Of a stretch of DNA of 64,000 bases, positions 43,059-52,767 are shown in pieces. Origin of the DNA: an uncultured Methanoregula sp. (GTDB taxonomy: Archaea > Halobacteriota > Methanomicrobia > Methanomicrobiales > Methanospirillaceae); contig NZ_OY759744.1 in the NCBI RefSeq assembly GCF_963662735.1, positions 1,468,153 to 1,532,152 of the forward strand. The letters run 5' to 3'. The notes below the pieces were generated by a model that made no database searches, had not been told where the DNA came from, and was given only the letters and a program-made list of their open reading frames with translations. A program made the position numbers and the translations under genes. How positions within the stretch are numbered: the stretch's first letter is position 1; each line of letters opens with the position of its first letter.

Positions 43059-44186
43059 TTATCCGGCTCCTGACTGCGTTAACACATAGTCGATCCGTTG
43101 CGTTGCTGCAGACCCGTATTTACCGCTGTAACCTTCACCCATAATATCCGGATTCGGATCCCAATGCCAGAAGTCCTTTGTGCAGGATGCCGATGCAATG
43201 GAATTCTTTTTCTGGATCTGCCGGCAGAGTTCCGGATCGCGGTTATGGGACTGCGCTTCGGCTTTGCAGGATTCCCGGGACGCCCAGACATTCGCGTAGG
43301 GGTCATTTTCATAGTAATAGGTTTCCCCGCAATAGGTATCGACCAGTTCAAATACCGCGTGTCCCGTTTCATGTCGGATGAGTGAGATCTGGTCGGCAGG
43401 AGCTTTCATCAGGTTGCGTCCCGGCCCAAAGTTCTGGAAGCACCCGGTCGGCTGGCAGGACGAGTCCCTGTACATTCCGGTATAGGTCGGGTACAGGATA
43501 ACCGTAACATCACTGAACGGTACATCCTTCCAGTAACTTTCCGGGACAGAACCGGCACAGCCTGAGAAGGCATCGGCCGGCCGGGACGGATCGAAATAAT
43601 AATAGAAGTTGAACCGGTCCTGGAAATTGGCGGGAAGCGAATCTGACGGAGTGGTGATCCGGTCCAGGTTCAGGTACGTCTGGTTGATTACCTTCAGGAC
43701 ATCTTCCTTAAAGCGGGTCTCATTGGTCATGTAGAGGGGGGTTGATACTATCCTCTTCTCAGCGCAGTTGTAGGAAGTCGATGACGGATAAAAAACTACA
43801 TCGATGGCATCCGGGTAGGGAACATCCGGGTTCAGGGAGACCAGGGGCCTTTTCGTGATGGTCACCTCAACTTTCGGTTCATCCGGATAAACAATCTTTT
43901 TTGTCACTTCCGTAAAATCGGGTTTGGTAATGCGTACCGTGTGGGTTCCCTGGCTGACATCCTGAAGTACGAGAGTGCCGGGATCAGCTGCTGCTGATGT
44001 TGTTCCCCGATATCCGCCGTCAAGGTATACCGTGGCGCCGCCCACGGTTTCTTTGGTCCGGGCATCTATGACACTGATGATTAAGGAATTCGAAACAGGT
44101 GCAGCTGAAACTGTGCAGGTAAGTGAGATGACAACAATAACGACAATAATCCAACCGGTTGTTCCGATACCAGAAAGCCACGTCAT
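43059..44186 (-). CDS. Secreted M64-like zinc metalloprotease with PEGA/carboxypeptidase-regulatory-like domain
   Basis: A 375-residue exported protein: a hydrophobic signal helix (GWIIVVIVVISLTCTVSA), an N-terminal beta-sandwich of the PEGA type (ATVYLDGGYRGTTSA, VLQDVSQGTHTVRITK), then a peptidase-like domain with the zincin site HETGHAVFELVD (H272, E273, H276), matching the M64 pattern where a third ligand follows in D/E-Y. Paired cysteines suggest disulphides. The start at 44186 sits behind a TATA-rich stretch at about 44236-44257; the frame is open up to 44303 but that part overlaps the promoter. It probably processes or senses surface proteins. Operon with the membrane receiver. Confidence 0.8.
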   Translation of the reverse strand: MTWLSGIGTTGWIIVVIVVISLTCTVSAAPVSNSLIISVIDARTKETVGGATVYLDGGYRGTTSAAADPGTLVLQDVSQGTHTVRITKPDFTEVTKKIVYPDEPKVEVTITKRPLVSLNPDVPYPDAIDVVFYPSSTSYNCAEKRIVSTPLYMTNETRFKEDVLKVINQTYLNLDRITTPSDSLPANFQDRFNFYYYFDPSRPADAFSGCAGSVPESYWKDVPFSDVTVILYPTYTGMYRDSSCQPTGCFQNFGPGRNLMKAPADQISLIRHETGHAVFELVDTYCGETYYYENDPYANVWASRESCKAEAQSHNRDPELCRQIQKKNSIASASCTKDFWHWDPNPDIMGEGYSGKYGSAATQRIDYVLTQSGAG

Positions 44187-44348
44187 AGGATCAGGGGTTT
44201 CATCTGCCTGCACAGAGTATGATGAATTGTATATTCTCTTTTTATTAATATTTTTAATATGTCCCATTAAACACAAGGTTGGATTCCGGGGAGTCACCCT
44301 CATTTTTTTGAGAAATCTTCGAAGATACTGGTTTTATTAACTTAGACC

Positions 44349-46169
44349 GTGAACAACGGAATATCTATGGATCGGTATCTCCGGGTTGCAGGAAAAACAA
44401 TTTCCCACACCGATATTGTCCGCCTCTGTGTCATTGCCTCTCTCACGCTTTCCTGCATCCTCATCACCTCCATCTCCCTTTCCCTTCATGTCGAGACGAT
44501 CTACTCCCAGCTCTTTTACTTTCCCATTCTCTATGCAGCCTATTTTTTTCCCCGGCGCAGCCTCTACCTTGCCGGCTTCTGTGCTGTGGTATACGAAGTT
44601 CTCGCATACGTGTATTTTTTTCCCGATACGGGAGCCCTTCTCATAACAACCGGCCAGGCGATCCTCTTCATCGGGATTGCCGCGGTTGTCTCCTATTTCA
44701 TTGAGAAGATCAATTCCAGCGAATCCCGTTACCGCAGTATCTTCGAGACCTCGCTTCTTGGGATAGTCCTCTTTGACCAGAACAGTTTCGCCATCCGGAT
44801 GGCCAACTCCTATCTCTCGCAGATCCTGGGGTATACGCAGGAAGAGCTCCACACGATGACATTTCCCCAGCTCTTCCTCTCGAAAGACGAACACCGGCGG
44901 TTCTATGAATACCTGGGCTCCAGCGAGGATGTGACGAATTTCGAGACTATGTTTCTCTCCAGCACCGGTGCACCGCTCTGGGTGAACCTCTCCTGGAGCC
45001 GTATCTCCGGAAACCTGGTCAGCTGCTCGGTCATCAACATTGACGAGCGGAAACGCGCCGAACAGGAGGCCAGGGAAAATTACCTGCAGTACAAGCAGGT
45101 CACCGAGAATGCCCCCACCTCGATAGTCATCCTCCGGAACAACACGATAGTGTACATAAATCCCTCATTTCTGGCCTTCTCGGGATATGAACCGGCCGAG
45201 CTGATAGGAAACGATCTGTTCCCGTTCATTCACTCTGAAGACCGGGAACGGTTCCCGTTCTTTTCAGAAACGGCGGATGCAAGGATACCCCTGCCCGGCA
45301 TGACCGAGCTCCGGCTCATCTCGAAGTCCGGCGAGATCCGGCTTGCCATCTTCTTCTTCACCTGGATCCTCCAGCATGGCAGTCCCGCGGTCCTGATCAA
45401 TCTCATGGATATCACCGAGCAGGAACGGCTCAAGGAGACGATCCAGAAAGACAACGAGCGGAGGCGGGGGATCATCAGCACGGTTGCCCACGAGCTCCGC
45501 ACCCCGCTCCAGCCGATCATGGGATACCTCAACCTGCTCACGGAAGACCCCGAAACGTACGGCGTCACCGATGAGACAAAAGCGATCCTGGACCGGTGCG
45601 CAAAAAGCGTTGATCGCGAACGGCAGATCATCAACCAGATGCTGGAACTCTCTGTTCTCGATTCCGGTAAAATCCCCCTGAAACGCTCCGTTTTTTCCGT
45701 ACCTTCCATGCTCAGGACGATCCTTGATGCCGGGGGATATGTGACAAAGGCCGAGATCACGCTGGATGTACCGCATGATTTGACCTTTGACGCGGATGAG
45801 AACAAGATCTCGATCGTGATTGAATCCATGCTCTCGAATGCTATCAACTACTCCAAGCCCCCGCGGAAGATCCGCATCATCTACTCCACTACCCCGACCG
45901 ATCCTATGCACCGGTTGTCCATCCAGGACAACGGGATTGGTATCACCAACTCCCAGCTCGACGAGATCTTTGAGCCATTCCAGTTGCCCGATTCCGGGAG
46001 TATCAGCCGGAAGTATGACCGGATCGGGCTCTCACTCTCGATTGCCAAGAAGTATGTCCAGATGCACGGGGGATTCATCAGCGTGGATTCCATCGTGAAT
46101 CTCGGAAGTACGTTTACTATCCATATCCCCAAACAGCGCCCAAAGGAGGAACCCTCTCATGACGCATAA
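44349..46169 (+). CDS. Membrane PAS-PAS histidine kinase
   Basis: A 606-residue sensor kinase with about four N-terminal membrane helices (25-115), two PAS domains (about 125-245 and 255-365), a dimerisation helix with phosphoacceptor H381 in STVAHELRTPL (HisKA type), and a HATPase with N box SMLSNAINYS, G1 IQDNGIGI and G2-like RIGLSLSIAKKY. It starts with GTG 44349 or ATG 44367. Divergent from the metalloprotease/receiver operon; the response regulator follows with an 11-bp overlap and is the obvious partner. Confidence 0.9.
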   Translation: MNNGISMDRYLRVAGKTISHTDIVRLCVIASLTLSCILITSISLSLHVETIYSQLFYFPILYAAYFFPRRSLYLAGFCAVVYEVLAYVYFFPDTGALLITTGQAILFIGIAAVVSYFIEKINSSESRYRSIFETSLLGIVLFDQNSFAIRMANSYLSQILGYTQEELHTMTFPQLFLSKDEHRRFYEYLGSSEDVTNFETMFLSSTGAPLWVNLSWSRISGNLVSCSVINIDERKRAEQEARENYLQYKQVTENAPTSIVILRNNTIVYINPSFLAFSGYEPAELIGNDLFPFIHSEDRERFPFFSETADARIPLPGMTELRLISKSGEIRLAIFFFTWILQHGSPAVLINLMDITEQERLKETIQKDNERRRGIISTVAHELRTPLQPIMGYLNLLTEDPETYGVTDETKAILDRCAKSVDRERQIINQMLELSVLDSGKIPLKRSVFSVPSMLRTILDAGGYVTKAEITLDVPHDLTFDADENKISIVIESMLSNAINYSKPPRKIRIIYSTTPTDPMHRLSIQDNGIGITNSQLDEIFEPFQLPDSGSISRKYDRIGLSLSIAKKYVQMHGGFISVDSIVNLGSTFTIHIPKQRPKEEPSHDA

Positions 46170-46524
46170 GATCCTTGTAGTGGAAGACGATCAGCCGATT
46201 CTTGAGCTGATGGATCTGCTTATCCGGAGACTCGGGTATGAGCCGGTCCTGATCACGAACGGTGCTGATGCCCTTGAGGCGATCCGGAATGATCCGCCGT
46301 CGCTTATCCTGCTCGATATCATGATGATGCCAATCAACGGCTGGGAGTTTTTGGAGAAGCTCCGGACCGAATACGGGATGAAGGATCTCCCGGTCATCAT
46401 ATTCTCTGCATCGCCCGCGGTCGAAGAACACATGGCAAGAATCCAGGATCCCCACCTTGGGGTGCTCCATAAACCTGTCTCGTTTGCAGAGCTCAGGGAA
46501 GGTATCAGGCGCTACCTGCCCTGA
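46159..46524 (+). CDS. Single-domain response regulator
   Basis: A 121-residue receiver with all key residues: VVEDDQ acidic pair, LILLDIMMMP phospho-acceptor, IIFSAS switch serine, and LHKPVS lysine. No output domain; it acts by protein contact. It overlaps the end of the preceding kinase gene by 11 bp, making it the likely cognate partner. It resembles the receiver of the membrane-tethered protein at 41767 (LLDIMM, GWE), so phosphate could also be shared within this cluster. Confidence 0.92.
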   Translation: MTHKILVVEDDQPILELMDLLIRRLGYEPVLITNGADALEAIRNDPPSLILLDIMMMPINGWEFLEKLRTEYGMKDLPVIIFSASPAVEEHMARIQDPHLGVLHKPVSFAELREGIRRYLP

Positions 46525-46786
46525 ATACCATTCCCGTATTTCATAAAAAATTCTGTTTTTCAGGTAGTTTTCTTTAAAAAAAACTCAATCTACGGGAGGA
46601 TATCCTCAGGAAATACTATTGATCCGGATAAAAACGTTAGCAGGGACCGTATGGGGGAAATAGCGCGGCCAAATGGCGAAAAATTCGTTTAAAATCAAAA
46701 ATTTCGGAATTTATTTGTAAATATTTTTAAATAAAGGTAGCAAAACTTTACCCGAGATGCCCGGCGTCTCTCTCCTGTGGTGTACG
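46525..46786 (+). promoter_or_regulatory. Intergenic region and promoter of the receiver-PAS kinase
   Basis: AT-rich gap of about 260 bp. TTTTTAAATAAAGG at 46726-46739 is a good TATA element; it would place transcription near 46757-46765, just at an in-frame ATG (46757) and 25-30 bp before the better domain start at 46787. No regulator site is obvious. Confidence 0.4.
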
Positions 46787-48664
46787 ATGATTTCAGTTCT
46801 CCTTCTCGATGATGATCCGGTGTTTCTCCGGAAGACAAAGGAGTACCTGGAGTCGTCCGGCACCTTTGATGTCGAAACCCGCGTATATCGCCCGGAAGAT
46901 CCGTCACCGGTCCCCGCTCTCCATTATGATGCCATTGTAGCCGGTTCCGGTATTTGTGGGATCACGGACCGGGAAACGCTCAGAGATGCAACTCCTGCCG
47001 GGAACATAAGACCGGCAATCATCCTTACAACAAGTGATCCTGTAAGGGATGGCTTCGAAACACTTCCCCCCGATGTGCTGGTTTTTGTCAAAACCGGAAA
47101 CGATCCTGCATCCCGGTATGCAGAACTCTCCTGCATGATCCGGTTTATCGCTCACCGGAATCTGCCGGCAAACCGGCGTACTGGTACAAATCGTCTTTAT
47201 GCGGCCGGGGACCCGGTATCAGAACCAGCGGGATCCGGCGCTCCGTCCCCCGGGATGATTCCCTGCTGCGAGGAATATTTCCGAAAATTTGCCGATTCCC
47301 TCCCGGTCATTGTTGCCGATGTGGACCCTGACGGCCGGTTCCTGTACGCAAACAGGACACTCTCCCTGCTGACCGGGTATTCCTCATCAGAGCTCACCCG
47401 GGACATTGATCTGTATGCCCTGATCGTGCCGGAGAATCGCGGGAGGCTGGAGGAATGCCTCGGGGCTCTTTTTTCCGGCGGGGTTTGCGATCCCGAAGAA
47501 TTCCAGGCCATCAGGAAAGATGGCAGCACATTTTCGTTCCTGCTCCATTTCACACCCCTGTTGAAGGATGGGCACATTCATGAAGTGCGCCTGATCGCAA
47601 TCGACATCTCGCGGCATAAGGAGGTTGTGGATGCCCTTACCCGGCGTGAAACAATGTTCCGGATGCTCACGGAAAATTCCGGGTCCGGGTTCTTCATCAC
47701 CCAGGGCGGGCGGTTCCGGTACGTAAACCCATACTTTGTCAGGACAACCGGTTATACGCTGGAAGACCTGGATACGCGCTCGGTCTGGGATATTATCGAT
47801 CCCCAGGATCACGATACGGTACGACAGCACAGGTTTGCCCGGGAAAAGAACCCGGATATCGAGGGGCAGTTCGAGATCCGGTACATAACCCGGGACGGGG
47901 AGGACCGTTTTGCCCGGATCACTACCTCGCCCATCTCCTTCGAGGGAAAACCCGCAACCCTCGGGACAATGCTCGACGTCACCGACCAGAGGACCGCCCA
48001 GGACGGGCTCCGGCAGGCTAACCGGAAGCTCAACCTGCTCGGGAGCATCACGCGCCACGATCTCCTCAACAAGTTTTCCGCCCTGCAGGGATACCTGGAG
48101 ATTATCCAGGCCGGGATAGTTGAGGAGAAGATCAAGGCACACCTTGCAAAACAGGAGCAGATCCTTACATCCATCCGTGAGCAGATCGATTTTGCCGAGG
48201 ATTATGAACAGATAGGAATCCAGAAACCGACATGGCACTCCCTGGAAAAGATGGTCCGTGAGGTTGCTGCATCCCTTCCGCTCGAAGCCCATAACCTCTC
48301 TGTTGACTTGAAAAACGTGGAGGTTTTTGCCGATCCGCTCCTTGACCGGGTCTTCTACAATCTCATGGAAAATACGATCCGGCACGCTTCCGATGCAAAG
48401 GAGATGCGGTATTATGCAAAGGAGACTCCTGAAGGGCTCAGGATTGTGTACGAGGACGATGGTATCGGTATTCCCCCCGAGGACAAGGAGAATATATTTC
48501 TCCGGGGATATGGGGAGAATACCGGTCTTGGCCTCTTCCTTATCCGGGAGATCCTGATGATCACCGGCATTGCCATCAGGGAATCAGGTGATCCGGGTAA
48601 AGGAGCCCGGTTCGAGATCCTTGTACCAAAGGGACATTACCGGATTCCTCCTGTACAGGAATAA
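46787..48664 (+). CDS. Histidine kinase with degenerate receiver and two PAS domains
   Basis: A 625-residue soluble kinase. The N-terminal receiver-like domain starts ISVLLLDDDPVFLRK, but the phospho-acceptor position in YDAIVAGSG is glycine and the C-terminal lysine motif is VKTGND, so it is a pseudo-receiver. Two PAS domains follow (about 155-275 and 285-400), then the H box SITRHDLLN with H424 and a HATPase (NLMENTIRHA, EDDGIGIP, GLGLFL). The kinase half resembles that at 31291. An alternative start at 46757 adds ten residues. It stands alone on the plus strand. Confidence 0.9.
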   Translation: MISVLLLDDDPVFLRKTKEYLESSGTFDVETRVYRPEDPSPVPALHYDAIVAGSGICGITDRETLRDATPAGNIRPAIILTTSDPVRDGFETLPPDVLVFVKTGNDPASRYAELSCMIRFIAHRNLPANRRTGTNRLYAAGDPVSEPAGSGAPSPGMIPCCEEYFRKFADSLPVIVADVDPDGRFLYANRTLSLLTGYSSSELTRDIDLYALIVPENRGRLEECLGALFSGGVCDPEEFQAIRKDGSTFSFLLHFTPLLKDGHIHEVRLIAIDISRHKEVVDALTRRETMFRMLTENSGSGFFITQGGRFRYVNPYFVRTTGYTLEDLDTRSVWDIIDPQDHDTVRQHRFAREKNPDIEGQFEIRYITRDGEDRFARITTSPISFEGKPATLGTMLDVTDQRTAQDGLRQANRKLNLLGSITRHDLLNKFSALQGYLEIIQAGIVEEKIKAHLAKQEQILTSIREQIDFAEDYEQIGIQKPTWHSLEKMVREVAASLPLEAHNLSVDLKNVEVFADPLLDRVFYNLMENTIRHASDAKEMRYYAKETPEGLRIVYEDDGIGIPPEDKENIFLRGYGENTGLGLFLIREILMITGIAIRESGDPGKGARFEILVPKGHYRIPPVQE

Positions 48665-48986
48665 TTTTTTGCAGTTCCGTATTTTTATTATCCGATTAAA
48701 TTTTTTAAAAAAGTTAAATAATACGACAAACTCTATTTTAATATTGAGTGGGACCTACATCCAATTATATATATTTCAGTTTAAATCAGGGGGTCAGTGA
48801 CCAGACTTTTACAATCCTGGTGAGGGCAGTCACCTTAACCGGAAACTGTTATCGGGGTGAGGACGGTATTGAATACTTTGGATGGTATCATCCGTCATCT
48901 CTTTAATTCCCGCTTCAGATGAAGCCATAAATCCGGTTATTTCTCCCCGGGGAAACCCGTACAGACATCAATTGGACCGGTGAGAC
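48665..48986 (+). other. AT-rich intergenic stretch
   Basis: About 320 bp without a supported gene. It is AT-rich up to about 48790, with TTAAATTTTTTAAAAAAGTTAAATAA-like runs and a TATATATATTT element near 48765-48775 that may drive the small open frame and regulator downstream. No hairpin terminator with a T run was found. Confidence 0.45.
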
Positions 48987-49208
48987 ATGATATTGCTGGA
49001 AAATTTCCCAAAAGACCGGGAACCGGGTATTCCCGGCATGGCGGAATTCAGAAGATACGCCCTTCCATCCGGGATAGATCCCTTCTCTGATGTACCTCAT
49101 AGTTCGTGGGGTACTTCACTTAATATCCCGGATTATGGTTCTGGTAATCCATTGTATAAGCCACGGCAAGCGTTGCCACCCTGCCAACCGTATGGAGTTC
49201 TCGTATGA
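48987..49208 (+). CDS. Possible small protein coupled to the receiver-PadR regulator
   Basis: A 73-residue open frame, MILLENFPKDREPGIPGMAE onward, proline- and glycine-rich and without membrane helix or known motif. It has a GGTGAG ribosome site a few bases before the ATG and its TGA shares the ATGA overlap with the regulator start at 49205, a typical coupling. Codon use is not strongly gene-like, so it may only be a leader that controls translation of the regulator. Confidence 0.35.
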   Translation: MILLENFPKDREPGIPGMAEFRRYALPSGIDPFSDVPHSSWGTSLNIPDYGSGNPLYKPRQALPPCQPYGVLV

Positions 49209-50566
49209 AACATGTGACAATCCTCGTAGTTGAAGATGAGGAGATCGTCAGCATGGACATTATGTCGAGTCTTGAGAATATGCACTATTACCCCTGTTGT
49301 GCTGTCAGGACAAGTGATGCGGCTGTTGCAAAGGCACACGAGTTTGTACCTGATGTCGTTTTAATGGATATCGGGATTCCCGGTTCGATGGACGGGCTCG
49401 ATGCTGCCAGGGTTATCAGGGATGAGCTGAATATTCCGGTAATATTTGTCACTTCGCATACCGACGATGCAGTCATTGAGAAAGCAAAACTTGTCAGCCC
49501 TTATGGATATGTGGTAAAACCATTTACCGACGGGGGATTGAAAGTTGCAATCGAGATAGCACTATCCAGGAAAGCTGCTGAAACACAGGAAAAACAGGGA
49601 AAAGAACAGGAGGATATACAGGCAATCCTCGATGGAGGAGCAAAAAAACAGGATGAAAAGAACCGGGAATATACCAGTCTTCCGGATGTAAGGACATTGT
49701 TTATCAAGGATTTTTTTGATGATATTGTCCTCCTGCTCTATACCGACCCGGAGGTTAAGGAGCAGATATTCACCTTGTTTATGGAGAAAAACCTCAAAAC
49801 GCAGGGGAACCTGCTGTTTGTTCATTCCCTCTCAAAAGCCCACAGGAATTTTTTGCCCGAGATCCAACTGGGAAAAATGAGGGTTTGCCGGATAAAGAAG
49901 GGGGAAATATCCCCCCTCATGAAATTTTTTTCCGAACCTGGTGAACCATCTGATATCACTGATGGGATTCCCCTGCGATTCATAGTGGATTTCTCCGAGC
50001 GATTTGATGATTGCGATATCCTGTCCGCAGTTGACCTGATCCTTGCGATCCGGAAAAAAGGAGTACAGGTTCGTGGTATTATCGCAATTGCTGTCGGGAC
50101 CAACGATGCCGGTCTGATAAAAAAACTCTCGCTCCGTGTGCCCAACATCATTGTAACCACCGGCAGGGGAACGGTAATTTCCTGCCCGGATCATTCGCTT
50201 CCCCTGGAATCCCTCACGTCTCTCCCCCAGGTGGCCCTGGATGAAATTGTGAAAAAAGTCCTGGAACCGGTTGTTCTCTCCCTTTTGGAAAAACCGATAT
50301 CCGGGCATGACATTCTCCAGGAAATCCAGGGACGCTACAACCTGTCGGTTCCCAAGGCCCGGGTCTATATGCAGCTGTACGATCTCCAGAAGAATGGATA
50401 TCTTTCGGTAAGTACGGTCGGGAAATCAAAAGTATATTCCCCCACCGAGATCGGAAAAAAGCATATCCGCCAGAAGCTGGATGAGTTCAGATCGGTATTC
50501 CACCACATTCTTGCAGAAATGGCAGACCTGGATGGCAGTCCAGGTTTCCCGAAACGAAAAGAGTGA
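49205..50566 (+). CDS. Receiver - middle domain - PadR-type HTH regulator
   Basis: A 453-residue response regulator. Residues 1-125 are a full receiver (VVEDEE, VVLMDIGIPG, FVTSHTD, YVVKPF). A linker with charged coiled coil (about 130-165) leads to a domain of about 190 residues resembling the DUF835/MEDS sensory modules (LFVHSLSKAHRNF, RFIVDFSERFDDCD, GTVISCPDHS). The C-terminal part (about 365-440) is a PadR-like winged helix (VVLSLLEKPISGHDILQEI, VYMQLYDLQKNGYL). This gives a complete phospho-switch to DNA output, unlike the other free receivers here. The kinase at 46787 is the nearest candidate partner. Confidence 0.82.
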   Translation: MKHVTILVVEDEEIVSMDIMSSLENMHYYPCCAVRTSDAAVAKAHEFVPDVVLMDIGIPGSMDGLDAARVIRDELNIPVIFVTSHTDDAVIEKAKLVSPYGYVVKPFTDGGLKVAIEIALSRKAAETQEKQGKEQEDIQAILDGGAKKQDEKNREYTSLPDVRTLFIKDFFDDIVLLLYTDPEVKEQIFTLFMEKNLKTQGNLLFVHSLSKAHRNFLPEIQLGKMRVCRIKKGEISPLMKFFSEPGEPSDITDGIPLRFIVDFSERFDDCDILSAVDLILAIRKKGVQVRGIIAIAVGTNDAGLIKKLSLRVPNIIVTTGRGTVISCPDHSLPLESLTSLPQVALDEIVKKVLEPVVLSLLEKPISGHDILQEIQGRYNLSVPKARVYMQLYDLQKNGYLSVSTVGKSKVYSPTEIGKKHIRQKLDEFRSVFHHILAEMADLDGSPGFPKRKE

Positions 50567-50595
50567 AGTGAATTTTATCATCGTCAGATGTACGT

Positions 50596-52767
50596 TCACT
50601 CTTTCTTTTTCAGCCTCTTCCCAGTACCGGATTTACGGTCGTAGATGATTATTCCGGCTCCAAGAGCCAGCATGATCGCGAATATTCCGACGATTAGGAT
50701 GAGGTTGTCTGCAACAAATTTCCCGGCAACCCCTGCAATATTCTGGATGCCCCCGGGAGACTGCTGTCGGGATGCAGGTACCGTGGAAGCCGGGACCGTG
50801 GCCGGTGCCTGTGCTGCGACTGTCTGGTCTTTCAGGCTGACCAGGCTGAATGTGGACAAGCCCTTTGGCGAGGTTGCCTGGAAGATAATGTTGCCATCCT
50901 TATCGATCCCGGAATAATCCGTGGCAAGCAGTTCTGCGGTTCCGTCATCTGCGATGTGGGCGATACCTATCGATTTAGTCCCGCCGTGGGTCATCACCCA
51001 GTCCGGCGAGATGGTCAGCATGACCTTCGCAGGGCCGGTGGTGGCAAGGGCTGTCTTTTCCACGACAACGCTGTAGGCAACGTCCCCGACCTGCTTGTTG
51101 TTCAGGGCTGCGGACTGATATGCCTTCAGCATATCCGGGTTTGTGGTTTCTGAGATCGTTGTCGTGATGGCCGCGTTCTCGGGAACTGCGGCAAGCGGTG
51201 TATCAAGCGAGAAGGCGACCGTACCTGTGCTTAATGATGCAGATACAGGGGTTGTGTGTAACCCGATACTCTTAATAGTACCGGTTATCTCTCCATACTC
51301 GTTGACCGGTGTATCGCGTGTCTCCATGATGAGAGTAAAGCCGGGCTGGCTGATGGTGATCAGGTTGTTCGTGACAAAGACCGTTGCACCGGATTTTTCT
51401 GTAAGTGCAGTTGCGAGGCGGATCTTCTGCATGCCTGCCGGACCGGGTGCGACCGTTAATCCGGTAATCGAAACCGGCTGGTTCGTTATCCCCGCTTCCT
51501 GGAATGGTGCCAGGAACTTGTTGATCTCCTGGATGAACGGGCCGATTGCCTGCTCGACAGGACTGGAACGGCTCACCGGGCCGCTGTCACTTCCTCCATC
51601 GCTGACACCGCCGGTGCTCGTCCCGCCACCGTTATTCCCTCCGCCGCCCCCGTCACTACTCGTGGAACTGGTGGCGGTCATGCCAAAGGTAGAAAGGCCG
51701 TGAGGGGATCTGGCCTTGAAATAATCCGTGGAGCCTGAGCTTCGATCATAGGTCGTGGTGAGGACTTCCTTGGTGCCATCATCCCCGAACCGGAAGATCG
51801 TGATGCTGCCGGTACCTCCATTGGCTACAACCCAGTCATGGGAAACGCCCAGATCAAGGGTGACACCGGCACTGCCCAGGTTGGTGTTGAGATTTGCAGT
51901 GTTTGTGAATTCAACCGTATAGGCAACTGACTTGATGTTGAGATTGCCGCTGGTTGCGGCAACCTGGAACGCATTGGCAGTTGATGTTGTTGCTCCCTGG
52001 ATGATGTTCTGCTGGACGGTGACCCCTGAGACCGGCTTGGTCAGGGCGACATCGATCTGGGCGCTGGCAGTCCCGATGTTCCCGCCAAGGTCTGCGGTAA
52101 CCGGGGTTGTCGTCATGACAACGCTCTGGAGGTTGTTGACACTATAGGTATTCGTACTGGGATCCGTAACGACATCTGTCCCGGTATATTTCATTGAATC
52201 CCAGCCGGTTGCCGGGTTTGTAATTGTTACCGTGTTGGCAGTCTTTGTGGCGGACGATTGCGCGGTTGTGCTGATGTTTACCTGCTGTCCGCCGCTGGAC
52301 GTTGTTGCTGTGGTAACTCCTGATACGGTGGTGTCTGCCGGTTTGGATTCGACGGTTGTGCCGGTGGGACGGGTGGTTTTGAAGGTAGCGTCGGAACTTG
52401 TGGTGGATGACCCATCGCTCATTTTTGAAGTGATCCGGTAGTGGTAGGTAGTAAATTGGGAGAGTCCATCCAGCTGGACGAGGTGGGAATAGTCTAGTGT
52501 TCCATTTGTTTTGGGCGAACCATAACTGCTGGCAGAAGAGCCTAATTCAACTATGCTGTTGGAATTCCCATTAGTCATCCATGTGATGTTGGCAGTGTTG
52601 GATCCGATGTCGGAGGCAGATACGTTATAATTAATAAAAGGGACTTGTCCGGAAATTACGCCAGTTACTGTGTATCCCGCTTCTGCAGGAGCCCAAAGGA
52701 AACCCGGGGTTAAACTGAATGTAATGCAGATAATTAATAAAATAATTTTTTTTTTTCCAATCATCAT
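50596..52767 (-). CDS. Large surface protein with fibronectin-like and PGF-pre-PGF-type domains
   Basis: A 723-residue exported protein: signal peptide (about 1-30), a fibronectin-III-like domain (35-130, ANITWMTNGNSNSIVELGSS), serine/threonine-rich beta domains, two copies of a segment ending ARSPHGLSTFGM and ATSPKGLSTFSL (typical of PGF-pre-PGF surface proteins), a Gly/Ser-rich linker near 375-400, and a C-terminal membrane helix with a basic tail (LILIVGIFAIMLALGAGIII, KRLKKKE). It would be anchored in the membrane with most of its length outside. Many N-x-S/T sites are available for AglB. Its ATG overlaps the stop of the upstream gene (ATGA), so it is co-translated with it. Confidence 0.82.
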   Translation of the reverse strand: MMIGKKKIILLIICITFSLTPGFLWAPAEAGYTVTGVISGQVPFINYNVSASDIGSNTANITWMTNGNSNSIVELGSSASSYGSPKTNGTLDYSHLVQLDGLSQFTTYHYRITSKMSDGSSTTSSDATFKTTRPTGTTVESKPADTTVSGVTTATTSSGGQQVNISTTAQSSATKTANTVTITNPATGWDSMKYTGTDVVTDPSTNTYSVNNLQSVVMTTTPVTADLGGNIGTASAQIDVALTKPVSGVTVQQNIIQGATTSTANAFQVAATSGNLNIKSVAYTVEFTNTANLNTNLGSAGVTLDLGVSHDWVVANGGTGSITIFRFGDDGTKEVLTTTYDRSSGSTDYFKARSPHGLSTFGMTATSSTSSDGGGGGNNGGGTSTGGVSDGGSDSGPVSRSSPVEQAIGPFIQEINKFLAPFQEAGITNQPVSITGLTVAPGPAGMQKIRLATALTEKSGATVFVTNNLITISQPGFTLIMETRDTPVNEYGEITGTIKSIGLHTTPVSASLSTGTVAFSLDTPLAAVPENAAITTTISETTNPDMLKAYQSAALNNKQVGDVAYSVVVEKTALATTGPAKVMLTISPDWVMTHGGTKSIGIAHIADDGTAELLATDYSGIDKDGNIIFQATSPKGLSTFSLVSLKDQTVAAQAPATVPASTVPASRQQSPGGIQNIAGVAGKFVADNLILIVGIFAIMLALGAGIIIYDRKSGTGKRLKKKE

